A DNA stretch of 64,000 bases, taken from assembly GCA_964464175.1 (NCBI GenBank), contig CAYXFD010000015.1:1-64000 (forward strand). The letters run 5' to 3'. Shown one piece after another: positions 19,044 to 27,702 of this stretch. The position numbers were made by a program, and so were the translations under genes. Each line of letters opens with the position of its first letter. Position 1 is the first letter of the stretch. Under the pieces are notes generated by a model, which did not search any database, was not told where the DNA came from, and was given only the letters and a program-made list of their open reading frames with translations. The DNA comes from CAYXFD01 sp964464175 (GTDB lineage Bacteria; Cloacimonadota; Cloacimonadia; Cloacimonadales; JAJBBL01).

Positions 19044-20513
19044 TCAGTAACCAACAATGATAATATATCCGTCGGTATAAGTCTTTATATCTCCCACATT
19101 GAAATGAAAATTGTCACCCTGATAAGATTCGGATGGTTGATTAGTACCAAATACCTCATAATCGGCAAACCGGTGAACATCATGAGGATGATTGTAGGGA
19201 TTACCCGTTCCAAAACTGAGCGTGACGATCCTGGCATAACGGTCGAGAACTGCCTCTAAAAAGTAACCGTTAGAAGAGGTGCGGCTTCCGTGATGTCCTG
19301 CCTTCAAGACATCAGCCGATAAATGAAAATCATTATTAACCAGATAACTCTCTACCGATGCTTCAATATCTCCGGTAAAAAGATAGGCAACCTCTCCATA
19401 TTCTACCCTCAATACAACAGAACGATCATTCTCACTGCCGGAACTTACTCCCGGAGGAAGATCAATATTTAAGATCTCGAAACTAACCGCTGAGTCAACA
19501 GAGAGAAAATCGCCCGTTTCAAAACCTAAGGGTTCATCGGGAGATAAATAAAAGTCATACTCGATCCCGTGATTCCGGATATCGGCTAATCCACCCCAAT
19601 GGTCCATGTGATTATGAGTCTCGATCAGATAACGAAAATGTCCGATATCTTCATTCAACACATAATTTAACATAAAAGGATATCCTGCCCCGTTCCAGTA
19701 GGACGGACTCGAAAAACCGGGAACCCGCGATCCATAACCGCCATCTATTGCTATCGCCTGACCCTCAGGGGTCTGGATCAAAACTCCGTCCCCCTGCCTG
19801 ACATCAATAAAATCTACCCGCAGCATGGGGTACTGGTTATCAGCAGCCAAAAAAGTCAGCATTGTATCATGAACCGCAGCTGCAGTTTCAACCCTTAGAG
19901 CCATCTCATAATAATAACCACCGCTCTCCACCGGGAGTGGAAAATCTACATAAGACCTTTTCACCGCGGCAGAATAGGCTTTATACCGCAGCCCGGTAAA
20001 ATTATCTCTCCGGTAAGAAAGGGTCAGATTAACCGGTTCATTCGTTGACATGAAAAACCTGTTGTTGTGAATCAGCAGATCATTGATCAAAGACGCCTGT
20101 TCTTCCTGGATGATTGTGATCTGATGACTTACGGTACTGCTCCCGGTAGTCATTCCGGCACTGTTCCTCGCTGATACTCTGATCGTATAGATTCCACTCT
20201 CCTGGTAGGCATAAGCCATCTCCAGAGTTGAGCCGCTGGGAGCTAAATCGGTATATTGCGAAACCGTACCGTTACCCCAGTCAAATCTTGCTTGTACCTG
20301 GAGCTCTGCGGGGTCTTCTATGATAACTCTGGCTATAAAAAAGGTGTTGGTGGACAATGAATCAGGAGCTGCAATTTTACCGGTTATCTCTGGGGGGTGA
20401 TAATCTGTGGAAAATTTCGTCCCCTCTCCACAACCGGTAAACAGCACAAGAAAGACGATGATCAGCAAAAAAATCAGCTTCCTGTAAAGCTTCGTCCGTT
20501 TATTATTTCTCAT
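19044..20513 (-). CDS. Secreted metallo-beta-lactamase-fold lipoprotein (ComEC C-terminal-like) with PKD-like domain
   Basis: 489-residue predicted lipoprotein: signal peptide with lipobox LVLFTGCGE (Cys28). An Ig/PKD-like domain follows at about 40-135 (FDWGNGTVSQY...YAYQESGIYTIRVSARN). A linker domain leads to a metallo-beta-lactamase fold (about 230-489) with VDFIDVRQGDGVLIQTPEG, the metal motif THNHMDHWGG, LFTGDIE and LKAGHHGSRTSS. This resembles the periplasmic nuclease-like domain of ComEC/Rec2, but there is no ComEC channel. Likely an outer-surface or periplasmic hydrolase, substrate unknown. A paralogue lies directly upstream, 37 bases away, on the same strand. Confidence 0.85.
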   Translation of the reverse strand: MRNNKRTKLYRKLIFLLIIVFLVLFTGCGEGTKFSTDYHPPEITGKIAAPDSLSTNTFFIARVIIEDPAELQVQARFDWGNGTVSQYTDLAPSGSTLEMAYAYQESGIYTIRVSARNSAGMTTGSSTVSHQITIIQEEQASLINDLLIHNNRFFMSTNEPVNLTLSYRRDNFTGLRYKAYSAAVKRSYVDFPLPVESGGYYYEMALRVETAAAVHDTMLTFLAADNQYPMLRVDFIDVRQGDGVLIQTPEGQAIAIDGGYGSRVPGFSSPSYWNGAGYPFMLNYVLNEDIGHFRYLIETHNHMDHWGGLADIRNHGIEYDFYLSPDEPLGFETGDFLSVDSAVSFEILNIDLPPGVSSGSENDRSVVLRVEYGEVAYLFTGDIEASVESYLVNNDFHLSADVLKAGHHGSRTSSNGYFLEAVLDRYARIVTLSFGTGNPYNHPHDVHRFADYEVFGTNQPSESYQGDNFHFNVGDIKTYTDGYIIIVGY

Positions 20514-20550
20514 TTATCTCTCAATTTTTTTGTTTCAGACTTGAATATCC

Positions 20551-21864
20551 TCAGTATTTTACTATAATGACCGTTCCGTCACTGAAGGTCTTTATTGTTC
20601 CTACATCGAAATGAAAGTTTGTTCCGGAATAGCTGTAACTCGGCATATTGGTTCCGAAGGTTTCATAATCTTTGAATCTCATCGGACTATGGGGATGACC
20701 GTATGGATTACCGGTACCAAAACTCAGAGTGACTATTTTGGCAAATTGAGCGAGAACTGAGTTCAGGAAAGCTGGGGTCGATGAGGTCTGACTGCCATGA
20801 TGACCCGCTTTAAGGACATTTGCTGAAAGGTCGAAACCACTGCTGAGCAGATACTGTTCAACTTCCCGCTCACCATCTCCGGTCAAAAGATACTCGGTTG
20901 AACCGTATGTGATCCTGAGAACTATGGAAGTGTTGTTCACCCCACTCCCGATTGCATCAGGCGGATAACCGATATTAAGGATCTGAAAAGAAACGGCAGA
21001 ATCGAGATTCAAAAAGTCTCCCCGCTGGTAACCAAGAGAATACTGTGACGACAGATAATAATCATAGCTTATCCCGGCATCGATTATATCCTGCAAACCT
21101 CCCCAGTGATCCGAATGTCTGTGAGTCTCTATCAAATATGAAAAATGGTCAACTCCTGCTTCCTGGACATAGTTGAGCATCAAGGGCTCTCCTAAACCAT
21201 TCCAATCCTCTTCCGATGCCCAGCCGGGAGAATATGTCCCATACCCTCCATCGACGGCTATACTCTGTCCTTCAGGGGTTCTGATCAATGTTCCGTCTCC
21301 TTGGGCGACATCAACAAAATCAACTTTCAGAAAAGCGTTATCAACTGCTTTACCATAGAAGAAAAAGAGGGTATCCTTATAAGCAGTTTCACTGTAAACG
21401 GTTATATCCATGCGATAGAGAATGTTATCACCGCTGACCGGCACCGAAAAAGTTCTTAAAGCTGATTTATCATTGCCTGAGTAACCCTTATAACGCTCTT
21501 CATTTTCATCGACATTGTGATATCTGAACTCCAGATCAACCGGCTCGAGTGCCTTTATCTCGAAGGTATTATCATAGATGGTGATGTATTCAATCAGATA
21601 GGGATCGTAATTCTCTCCAGGAACGAACAGATTCTTACCGTCCCCGCAGGAGGTCAGAAGTATTACCGTAAAAAGAAGAAGTAGTGCTATCAAAGGAACT
21701 TGATGTCTTGATCTTTTTTTCCCATTCTTACTCCCATTAGTATTACAGGAGTTTCCCGAACGATTCAGCTCTTCATCGGAATTATCACAATAAACATTCT
21801 TCCGGACTTGACTCTTAAAGACGGTCAAGCTTATTAATGGTATTCTTCTTAAGTTCTTCTGCAA
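20551..21864 (-). CDS. Secreted metallo-beta-lactamase-fold lipoprotein, paralogue with ambiguous start
   Basis: Paralogue of the adjacent lipoprotein but without the PKD-like domain. It has the THRHSDHWGG metal motif, LLTGDGE and LKAGHHGSQTSS, and a lipobox (LLTSCGD). The open frame runs back to a TTG at 21864 with no ribosome site. The resulting N-terminus puts about 56 polar residues before the signal peptide, which is atypical. An ATG at 21725, preceded by GGGAG (21731-21735) at five bases, would give a textbook lipoprotein signal peptide (MGKKRSRHQVPLIALLLLF). It is out of frame because the following tract has seven A residues (21714-21720) rather than eight. The gene may be phase-variable, slip during expression, or carry an assembly error. 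An internal TTG just before the hydrophobic core is another possible start. Confidence 0.78.
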   Translation of the reverse strand: MQKNLRRIPLISLTVFKSQVRKNVYCDNSDEELNRSGNSCNTNGSKNGKKRSRHQVPLIALLLLFTVILLTSCGDGKNLFVPGENYDPYLIEYITIYDNTFEIKALEPVDLEFRYHNVDENEERYKGYSGNDKSALRTFSVPVSGDNILYRMDITVYSETAYKDTLFFFYGKAVDNAFLKVDFVDVAQGDGTLIRTPEGQSIAVDGGYGTYSPGWASEEDWNGLGEPLMLNYVQEAGVDHFSYLIETHRHSDHWGGLQDIIDAGISYDYYLSSQYSLGYQRGDFLNLDSAVSFQILNIGYPPDAIGSGVNNTSIVLRITYGSTEYLLTGDGEREVEQYLLSSGFDLSANVLKAGHHGSQTSSTPAFLNSVLAQFAKIVTLSFGTGNPYGHPHSPMRFKDYETFGTNMPSYSYSGTNFHFDVGTIKTFSDGTVIIVKY

Positions 21865-22668
21865 TTTATGTACCTGCTTTGATCTATTCTTTTCTTATAT
21901 ATTCTAAACAACTTACTTCTTTGAGCAAGATTTTTCATTCTAATTGTTGCTATTGCCTGTCAACCTCTTTTTCCATCTCTTTTTCCTGTTTCTACGCTCC
22001 TGATACCACCGTTCTCTTCAGAGCAAATCTATATTTACCTAACCCGCATCATATCTTGAAGCAGTTTAAGTGATATCAGATTTTCCCGTCCCGGATAGTG
22101 TCTTCTTCTCTCCTTACCCTTAACATGATCTTGAGGAAATTTATCCGCTCTTCTCCTGAAGCAGAGTTATCAACTCTGAATCCTGCAAGTTTGAACCCTT
22201 ACTCTAAACTATTTATCCTTATCTCTCTGCTCACAGAAACAGATCTGCTGACTCCTTTATTCTGTGAATTAATCAAGATGAGATCTCAAGGTAATCAGAG
22301 AGAACTAATCCAGTTTATTCGAGCCGATTGTGGAGATACTCTCTGATTACCTAATAGTAAGCAAGAGATATTCCCTCACTCAAACTGCTGCCGGAAGGGT
22401 AGTTAATTGCAAGAAAATGAGTTATTGGTTAATCAATATGAGAAACAATAGCAAAAGTTCAGTCACAGAATAAAAGAAGGTGCCGCAAAAACCAGGAGAT
22501 CTAACTTAGAACCGGTAAAAGTTCTTCTCCTTTTAAGCCGGGAGAGCAATTATCGAAACTCCAGATTTCCTCTAAAAAACTCTGACTGCTGAGCAAGACA
22601 AGCAGGGTTGCATCTTTATCACAAAGGTTAGAAAGAAATATGGTCTTTTCAGGAACTACTTCCTGCCG
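21865..22668. other. Gene-free region of about 800 bases with an inverted repeat
   Basis: No convincing gene is visible. Short plus-strand frames at 21837-22073 and 22098-22346 lack ribosome sites, family motifs and plausible composition. The region is the upstream leader of the minus-strand lipoprotein pair and the 3' side of the glycerophosphotransferase-like gene. It holds a 14-bp inverted repeat at 22289-22352. It also has a weaker nested hairpin around 22495-22533 (AGGAGA...TCTCCT followed by TTTT on the plus strand). Confidence 0.5.
22289..22352. repeat. Perfect 14-bp inverted repeat
   Basis: AGGTAATCAGAGAG at 22289-22302 is exactly complementary to CTCTCTGATTACCT at 22339-22352, with a 36-base spacer. 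There is no T tract after either arm. It could be an RNA stem, a protein-binding site or the relic of a small mobile element. Confidence 0.6.
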
Positions 22669-23721
22669 TTACTCTTTTCTTAATTCCGGCAGCAGCTTAA
22701 CAATCTCTTCAGCTGCTCTTAATCCGGCTTTCCCGTCTAATTTATCAAACATTATTCTATTTGCGGCAGCTCTTTCTTTTTCCCGCAATCCGGGAAATGC
22801 TTCATACTTCTCTATTGCCGGCAGCAGTTCTTCGAATCTCTCTATCCTTAAGCTTATACTGTCGATGATCTCTTCAATTTCCTCTAAACCCCTTTTACCT
22901 ATTTCACATCTAAAAGTGATAATCGGTTTATTAAGGGCACAACATTCTCCCAGGATCGAACTGGTATCTCCCACACAATAATCAGAGATCATAATGTATG
23001 GTAAAGTCTCTTCCTTTTCGATAAAAAAGATGCCGGGTGTGGAAGAGATAACTTGCCGGTGTTGTTTATCGATCCAGGGGTGCAAAGAGACAATAATGTT
23101 GAAAGTATCGGACAGTTCGCCTACTCTCTCAGACCATTTAAAAAAAGCAGACATTCCTGACTCTATCCAGGTTGCTGTAAACAGGATAGTTTTTTTTGCC
23201 TTATCAATCTTAGCTTTCAGATAATACTCCTGCAGGGTCTCCTCATTCAATTCTCCGTTAAAAGCTCTGTCGAGTTTAGGAAAACCAACCGATTTCGAGC
23301 AATTAACCCCGATTTTTTCTGCTGCTTCCTGATCAGCTTCACTGGTCATCAGATAAAGATCAAAAAGATTGAAATTCGCAGCCTTGGTCAGTCTTTTAAA
23401 GTGATATGGACCATGCCGCATCCCAATCTTGATGATATCTTTTGCAGGGAATTTATGACAGGAATGCCGGCACATGATAACCGCTTTCGGGAAAAAAGGC
23501 ATTCTATATACTGTTCTTTTTTGCCTGAGAAAAAGAGCTTCGGTTTGACGGTTATCAGTTAAAATCGGTAGGGGTTGTAAAAACTTTTGCACCGGTTGGA
23601 ATATCTCCCAATCAAGATAACTTGGACAGTAGAAAACAACCGGTAAGGTTTTTTTCCAGCTGTTCAAAATCTTGTAGATAATCGTGTAAGGTATCCGATA
23701 TAGATAATAACTGAAAACCAT
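22669..23721 (-). CDS. CDP-glycerol glycerophosphotransferase-like protein
   Basis: 350 residues with a GT-B-like layout. In the N-terminal half are VVFYCPSYLDWEIFQPV and a MRHGPYHFKR motif that parallels the His-Gly motif of TagB/TagF-type CDP-glycerol transferases. In the C-terminal half are ILFTATW, VSLHPW and DYCVGDTSSILGECCALNKP, matching the family's HP and D-x-S-S-x-x-x-E nucleotide-binding motifs. Such enzymes add glycerol-phosphate or related units to surface polymers. The acceptor is unknown here. It is separated from the glycosyltransferase cluster by a divergent 375-base gap. Confidence 0.75.
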   Translation of the reverse strand: MVFSYYLYRIPYTIIYKILNSWKKTLPVVFYCPSYLDWEIFQPVQKFLQPLPILTDNRQTEALFLRQKRTVYRMPFFPKAVIMCRHSCHKFPAKDIIKIGMRHGPYHFKRLTKAANFNLFDLYLMTSEADQEAAEKIGVNCSKSVGFPKLDRAFNGELNEETLQEYYLKAKIDKAKKTILFTATWIESGMSAFFKWSERVGELSDTFNIIVSLHPWIDKQHRQVISSTPGIFFIEKEETLPYIMISDYCVGDTSSILGECCALNKPIITFRCEIGKRGLEEIEEIIDSISLRIERFEELLPAIEKYEAFPGLREKERAAANRIMFDKLDGKAGLRAAEEIVKLLPELRKE

Positions 23722-24096
23722 GCTGACTCCGTTTCTTCTTCTTGATAACTAAAAGAAAAACAACTCTCTGTTGCAGGCAAAACCCGTTTTTACAACAATG
23801 TGTCAAGAAAAAGAACCATAACAGCGGCGATTGACCCCCGCAAGAATGAAAATGAAAGCTTCTCTTAGCCTATCTCGCTCCGATTATCAAAACTGGGTAA
23901 ATCAGCTTAAGGAAATCCGCAAAAAGAGTTTTTGGTGTCCCTTGAGCGATTTGAGTTGTCGTGAACAATTTCAACTATTGAATCACCTGCCAACTATTCT
24001 CCGGGCATAGAGAAGAAACCAAATCCTTGACAAAAAAAGAGTTTGAGAGGATTTATTCAGAGTAATGATATAGAGGCAAGCAAGGAGAAAAATGAG
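23722..24096. other. Divergent intergenic region before the M42 peptidase
   Basis: It contains a TTGACA box at 24027-24032 upstream of the peptidase start and a possible 54-codon frame listed separately. No RNA gene is seen. Confidence 0.4.
23846..24010 (+). CDS. Possible small protein, 54 residues
   Basis: An uninterrupted ATG-to-TAG frame encodes a basic peptide with a central EIRKKSFWCPLSDLSCREQF stretch. Codon choice is plausible, but the ribosome site is weak and I recognise no family. It could be a genuine short gene, a fragment of a decayed gene, or chance. Confidence 0.2.
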   Translation: MKMKASLSLSRSDYQNWVNQLKEIRKKSFWCPLSDLSCREQFQLLNHLPTILRA

Positions 24097-25161
24097 ATGA
24101 CTTCTTTGGAATTATTGATGAAACTGACACTAACCCCCGGAGTCTCGGGCTTCGAAGAAAAGATTTCCGGAATTATGATCGAAGAATTGGGTGAAGATAT
24201 CCCCTATCAAAAAGACAAACTCGGCTCAATTGCTTTTGAATACAAGGGAGAAAGTGACAGTCCGAGAATTATGATAGTCGGACATCAGGATGAGATCGGT
24301 TTTATTGTAACCCGGATTGAGAAAAACGGATTATTACGTTTTCATAATCTCGGCGGCTGGGATTGGAGAACGCTCCTGTCTTCACCCGTAACTGTTATTA
24401 ACAGCAAAGGAGAATTGATAAACGGAGTTATCGGTTCAGTCCCAATTCACTACGTCAGGGGTAATCTGACCGAGCTAAAACTGGAAGATATGTTCATCGA
24501 TATCGGAGCAGTTTCAGATGAAGATGTTCTGGAAGGTTTTGCGATCAGCCCCGGATCACCGGTAGTTCCCACCCCTCACTTTGTCCACCAGAAACGGAAC
24601 AACCTGATCTTTTCCAAGGCTTTTGATGACCGGGTCGGAATTGCAGCAGCCATAGAGACCGGGAAGTATCTCTCCCGGCAGGCTCATCCCAACACCGTAT
24701 ATTGCTGCGGCAGTGTTCAGGAAGAGGTTGGTATTCGGGGTGCACAGACTCTGTCTGCCCTGATTAAACCCGATATCGCCGTCATCGTGGAAGGGGTTCC
24801 GGCTGATGATTTTCCCGGTAATGAAGGGAAAGCGCAAAACTGCTTGGGCAAGGGTGTACATATCCGGCTCTTTGACCCGACCATGCTGACTAAGCCTCCC
24901 TTAAGCAGATTTGTTATAGCTCTGGCAGAAAAAAACGGGATCCCCTATCAGACTTCAGTTCGTACTTCCGGCGGGACGGACGCTAAGGTTATTCATGTTA
25001 GTAATACCGGTGTTCCTTCAATCGTATTGGGAGTCCCCGTCCGCTATGCTCACAGTCACAATGGAATAATGTCACTTGCTGATTATGATTGTTGCCTGCA
25101 GTTAGTGAAGGAAATTGTCAAAAACCTTGATAGCCATAAATATAAGGAGATTTTAAGTTGA
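24097..25161 (+). CDS. M42 family metallopeptidase (glutamyl aminopeptidase/endoglucanase-like)
   Basis: Dinuclear-metal aminopeptidase of the M42 family, about 354 residues, forming large tetrahedral assemblies in known members. The metal and catalytic motifs are in order: VGHQDEIGF, FDDRVGIAAAIE, VQEEVGIRGAQ, and the final SHNGIMSLADYD. An in-frame TTG at 24043 is possible, but AAGGAG at 24082-24087 points to the ATG at 24097, where the family's usual N-terminus begins (LLMKLTLTPGVSGFE). The stop overlaps the start of murI by 4 bases, so the two are translationally coupled. Confidence 0.94.
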   Translation: MTSLELLMKLTLTPGVSGFEEKISGIMIEELGEDIPYQKDKLGSIAFEYKGESDSPRIMIVGHQDEIGFIVTRIEKNGLLRFHNLGGWDWRTLLSSPVTVINSKGELINGVIGSVPIHYVRGNLTELKLEDMFIDIGAVSDEDVLEGFAISPGSPVVPTPHFVHQKRNNLIFSKAFDDRVGIAAAIETGKYLSRQAHPNTVYCCGSVQEEVGIRGAQTLSALIKPDIAVIVEGVPADDFPGNEGKAQNCLGKGVHIRLFDPTMLTKPPLSRFVIALAEKNGIPYQTSVRTSGGTDAKVIHVSNTGVPSIVLGVPVRYAHSHNGIMSLADYDCCLQLVKEIVKNLDSHKYKEILS

Positions 25162-25985
25162 ACGGTAAACCGATAGGGATATTTGATTCGGGAGTTGGAG
25201 GTTTAACCGTCTTTTCCGAAATACGTAAACGCTTTCCTGCTGAGGATTTGATCTATTTTGGTGACACCGCCCGGGTACCTTACGGACCGAAATCTAAGAA
25301 TACGATTGTCGATTATTCGGTGCAAAATACCCGTTTTTTAGCCGGCTTTCAGGTGAAACTGATTATCGTTGCCTGTAATACATCCTCAGCAGTTGCTATT
25401 GATCTTCTCCGAGAACAGTTTTCGCTTCCCATAATCGGGGTCCTGGAACCGGGAGCTGAAAAAGCAGTGGCAGCATCTAAAAGCGGCAGGATAGGGATTA
25501 TCGGGACCGAAGGGACGATCAACAGTTCTGCCTATCCCAAAGAGATTAAAAAGCTCAATCCCTCCGCTGCTACATATTCTCAATCCTGTCCCCTCTTTGT
25601 TCCCCTGGTAGAAGAAGGATGGCAGGACCACCCGGTCGCTTTTGAGATAGTTAAGGAGTACCTTGCTCCTCTGTTAGCAGAAAAGATTGATACACTTGTT
25701 CTGGGCTGCACTCATTATCCCATTTTAAAAAAAATGATCAAACGGGTGGTAGGAAATGATATTGCTTTGATCGATAGTGCAGAGACCATTTCGGAATATC
25801 TTGAGAACTATCTTCGCCTGCAAGATAATAATCCGGAAGCAAAAAGTCCTGACCGGCAGAAAGGGAAAGATTACTTTTATGTCAGTGATAATGAAAAGAA
25901 ATTCAAAGACATAGCCTCCAGGATTTTACAAGAGAATATCGAGAATCTTGTCCGGGTTAAACTGGCGGAAAGCTGGTTCATCTAA
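25158..25985 (+). CDS. murI: Glutamate racemase
   Basis: Converts L-glutamate to D-glutamate for peptidoglycan. The 275-residue protein has GIFDSGVGGLTV, the first catalytic cysteine in VACNTSSAVA and the second in LGCTHYPIL, plus YFGDTARVPYG. The start is a TTG at 25158 overlapping the TGA of the M42 gene; AAGGAGA at 25144-25150 is correctly spaced. It stands at the head of the glycosyltransferase series, 11 bases before the next gene. Confidence 0.96.
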   Translation: MNGKPIGIFDSGVGGLTVFSEIRKRFPAEDLIYFGDTARVPYGPKSKNTIVDYSVQNTRFLAGFQVKLIIVACNTSSAVAIDLLREQFSLPIIGVLEPGAEKAVAASKSGRIGIIGTEGTINSSAYPKEIKKLNPSAATYSQSCPLFVPLVEEGWQDHPVAFEIVKEYLAPLLAEKIDTLVLGCTHYPILKKMIKRVVGNDIALIDSAETISEYLENYLRLQDNNPEAKSPDRQKGKDYFYVSDNEKKFKDIASRILQENIENLVRVKLAESWFI

Positions 25986-25996
25986 GGGAGAGATTA

Positions 25997-26941
25997 ATGA
26001 AGATCAGTGGTTTTTCATTTGTTCGTAACGGGATAAAACTATACTATCCGGTCGTTGAGTCCATTCGTTCCATTCTTCCTATCTGTGATGAGTTTGTCAT
26101 TGCAGTGGGAGAAGGTGATGATGATGATAGAACCCGGGAAGAGATCAGCAGGTTGAAGGATCCCAAAATCAGAATAATCGATACCGTCTGGGAAGAGAAG
26201 TATTTTGACAGAGGAATTATCAACTCCCTGCAGACAGATGTCGCTAAAAATGCCTGTTCCGGTGACTGGCTTTTCTATCTGCAGGCTGATGAGGTTGTCC
26301 ATGAACGATATTTACCGACAATAAAGGAGCGGTGCCGGGAACTTTTAACCAGGAAAGAAGTCGAGGGGCTCCTCTTCCGCTACAAACACTTTTGGGGAGA
26401 CTATAACCACTATCATTCGGGGCATGGCTGGTATCCTCACGAGATAAGGATTATCAGAAATCACCCCAATATTCACTCCTGGCAAAGTGCTCAGTCATTC
26501 CGTTTTTTTTCCCATTATGACAACCCCAGGCAGCCGGAAGGAACGAGAAAACTAAACGTTGCTGCTGTGGACGCTGAGATATTTCATTACGGCTGGGTCA
26601 GACCCCCACATCTCATGCAGAACAAGAGCAGAGCTCTTAATTCCATACACTGGGGTAAGAAAAAGGCAGATCAGTTCTATGAAAAAGCACCGGCAGAATT
26701 TGATTACGGACCCTTGAACCTGTTATCGGTTTATCAGGATACACATCCTGAAGTTATGCAGGAGATGATCGCTGCCTTGAACTGGGAAGCCAAATTGCAG
26801 TATTCGGGTAAAAAGAGCCCTTACCGTGAACCTCATAAACATGAGATGTTCAAATACAGACTGCTTAGTTTTATGGAGCGGGTACTGAACAAAGGTAAAC
26901 ATATAGGTGGTTTTCAAAACTACAAGCTATTGAAAATATAG
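25997..26941 (+). CDS. Glycosyltransferase family 2-like protein
   Basis: 314 residues. The N-terminal GT-A-like domain starts GFSFVRNGIKLYYPVVESI, carries the acidic VAVGEGDDDDRT segment and a DxD-like LQADEVV (about residue 95-101). The C-terminal third (W and H rich, with HYGWVRPP) is typical of family-2 enzymes that elongate surface glycans, but specificity cannot be read. No membrane helix is present. It lies between murI and a second family-2 transferase with gaps of 11 and 14 bases. Confidence 0.8.
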   Translation: MKISGFSFVRNGIKLYYPVVESIRSILPICDEFVIAVGEGDDDDRTREEISRLKDPKIRIIDTVWEEKYFDRGIINSLQTDVAKNACSGDWLFYLQADEVVHERYLPTIKERCRELLTRKEVEGLLFRYKHFWGDYNHYHSGHGWYPHEIRIIRNHPNIHSWQSAQSFRFFSHYDNPRQPEGTRKLNVAAVDAEIFHYGWVRPPHLMQNKSRALNSIHWGKKKADQFYEKAPAEFDYGPLNLLSVYQDTHPEVMQEMIAALNWEAKLQYSGKKSPYREPHKHEMFKYRLLSFMERVLNKGKHIGGFQNYKLLKI

Positions 26942-26955
26942 ATAGTCATCTCAAG

Positions 26956-27702
26956 ATGCCGGTTAAACTCTCAGTTACAATTATCACCAAAAATGAGGAA
27001 AAGAATATCGGGCGGTGTTTAGAATCGCTGGAAGGGGCAGATGAGATAGTCGTTGTTGATTCCGGTTCTACCGATAAAACCCTGGAGATCTGCCGGAGCT
27101 TTGACTGCCGGATCGTTGAAACGGAGTGGCTTGGATTCGGTAAAACAAAACAGTTTGCTGTAAATTTAGCAGCGAATGACTGGATTTTATCAATAGATGC
27201 AGACGAAGAATTATCCCCGGGATTGAAGAGAGAGATAATCGCCCTAAAAAGGGAGGAATTCGGGAACAAAGCTTACAGAATCAAGAGAAGCTCTTTCTAT
27301 TTGGGAAAGATGATCAGATTCTGTGGCTGGCAGACCGATGCCCCTCTGCGGATTTTCAACAGGTTACACGGAAACTTTAATGATAAACCGTTGCACGAAT
27401 CTGTGGTCACCAAACAGCAGGTTACTACTCTCAAAAACAGAATGTATCACTACACTTACCCGACCCTGGAATCACACTTCACGAAAATGAGATCCTACGG
27501 AGATATTGCAGCTCAATATTTACACAGTAAGGGAAAAAAGAGCTGCCAGTCCGAAGCATGCCTGCGGGGAGTTTTCAAATTCCTGAAGATGTTCATCCTG
27601 CAACTTGGCTTTCTTGATGGATTGACCGGCTATAAACTATGCAAGAATTCCGCCTGGGGTATAAGGTACAAGTACCAAAAATTAGCAGAATTGAATAGAT
27701 GA
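26956..27702 (+). CDS. LPS core-type glycosyltransferase family 2 (WaaE/KdtX-like)
   Basis: 248 residues, compact GT-A fold: SVTIITKNEEKNIGRCLESL, VVVDSGSTDKT and the DxD motif SIDADEELS. The later part with GWQTDAPLRIFNR and plausible acceptor residues matches the WaaE/KdtX beta-1,4-glucosyltransferase group that decorates LPS inner core. The acceptor is inferred, not shown. It overlaps the next gene by 4 bases (ATGA). Confidence 0.85.
   Translation: MPVKLSVTIITKNEEKNIGRCLESLEGADEIVVVDSGSTDKTLEICRSFDCRIVETEWLGFGKTKQFAVNLAANDWILSIDADEELSPGLKREIIALKREEFGNKAYRIKRSSFYLGKMIRFCGWQTDAPLRIFNRLHGNFNDKPLHESVVTKQQVTTLKNRMYHYTYPTLESHFTKMRSYGDIAAQYLHSKGKKSCQSEACLRGVFKFLKMFILQLGFLDGLTGYKLCKNSAWGIRYKYQKLAELNR

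Noticed and set aside
22098..22346. 82-residue plus-strand frame in the gene-free region
   Set aside because: No ribosome site, no recognisable motif and a composition unlike neighbouring genes; it also runs across the inverted repeat.
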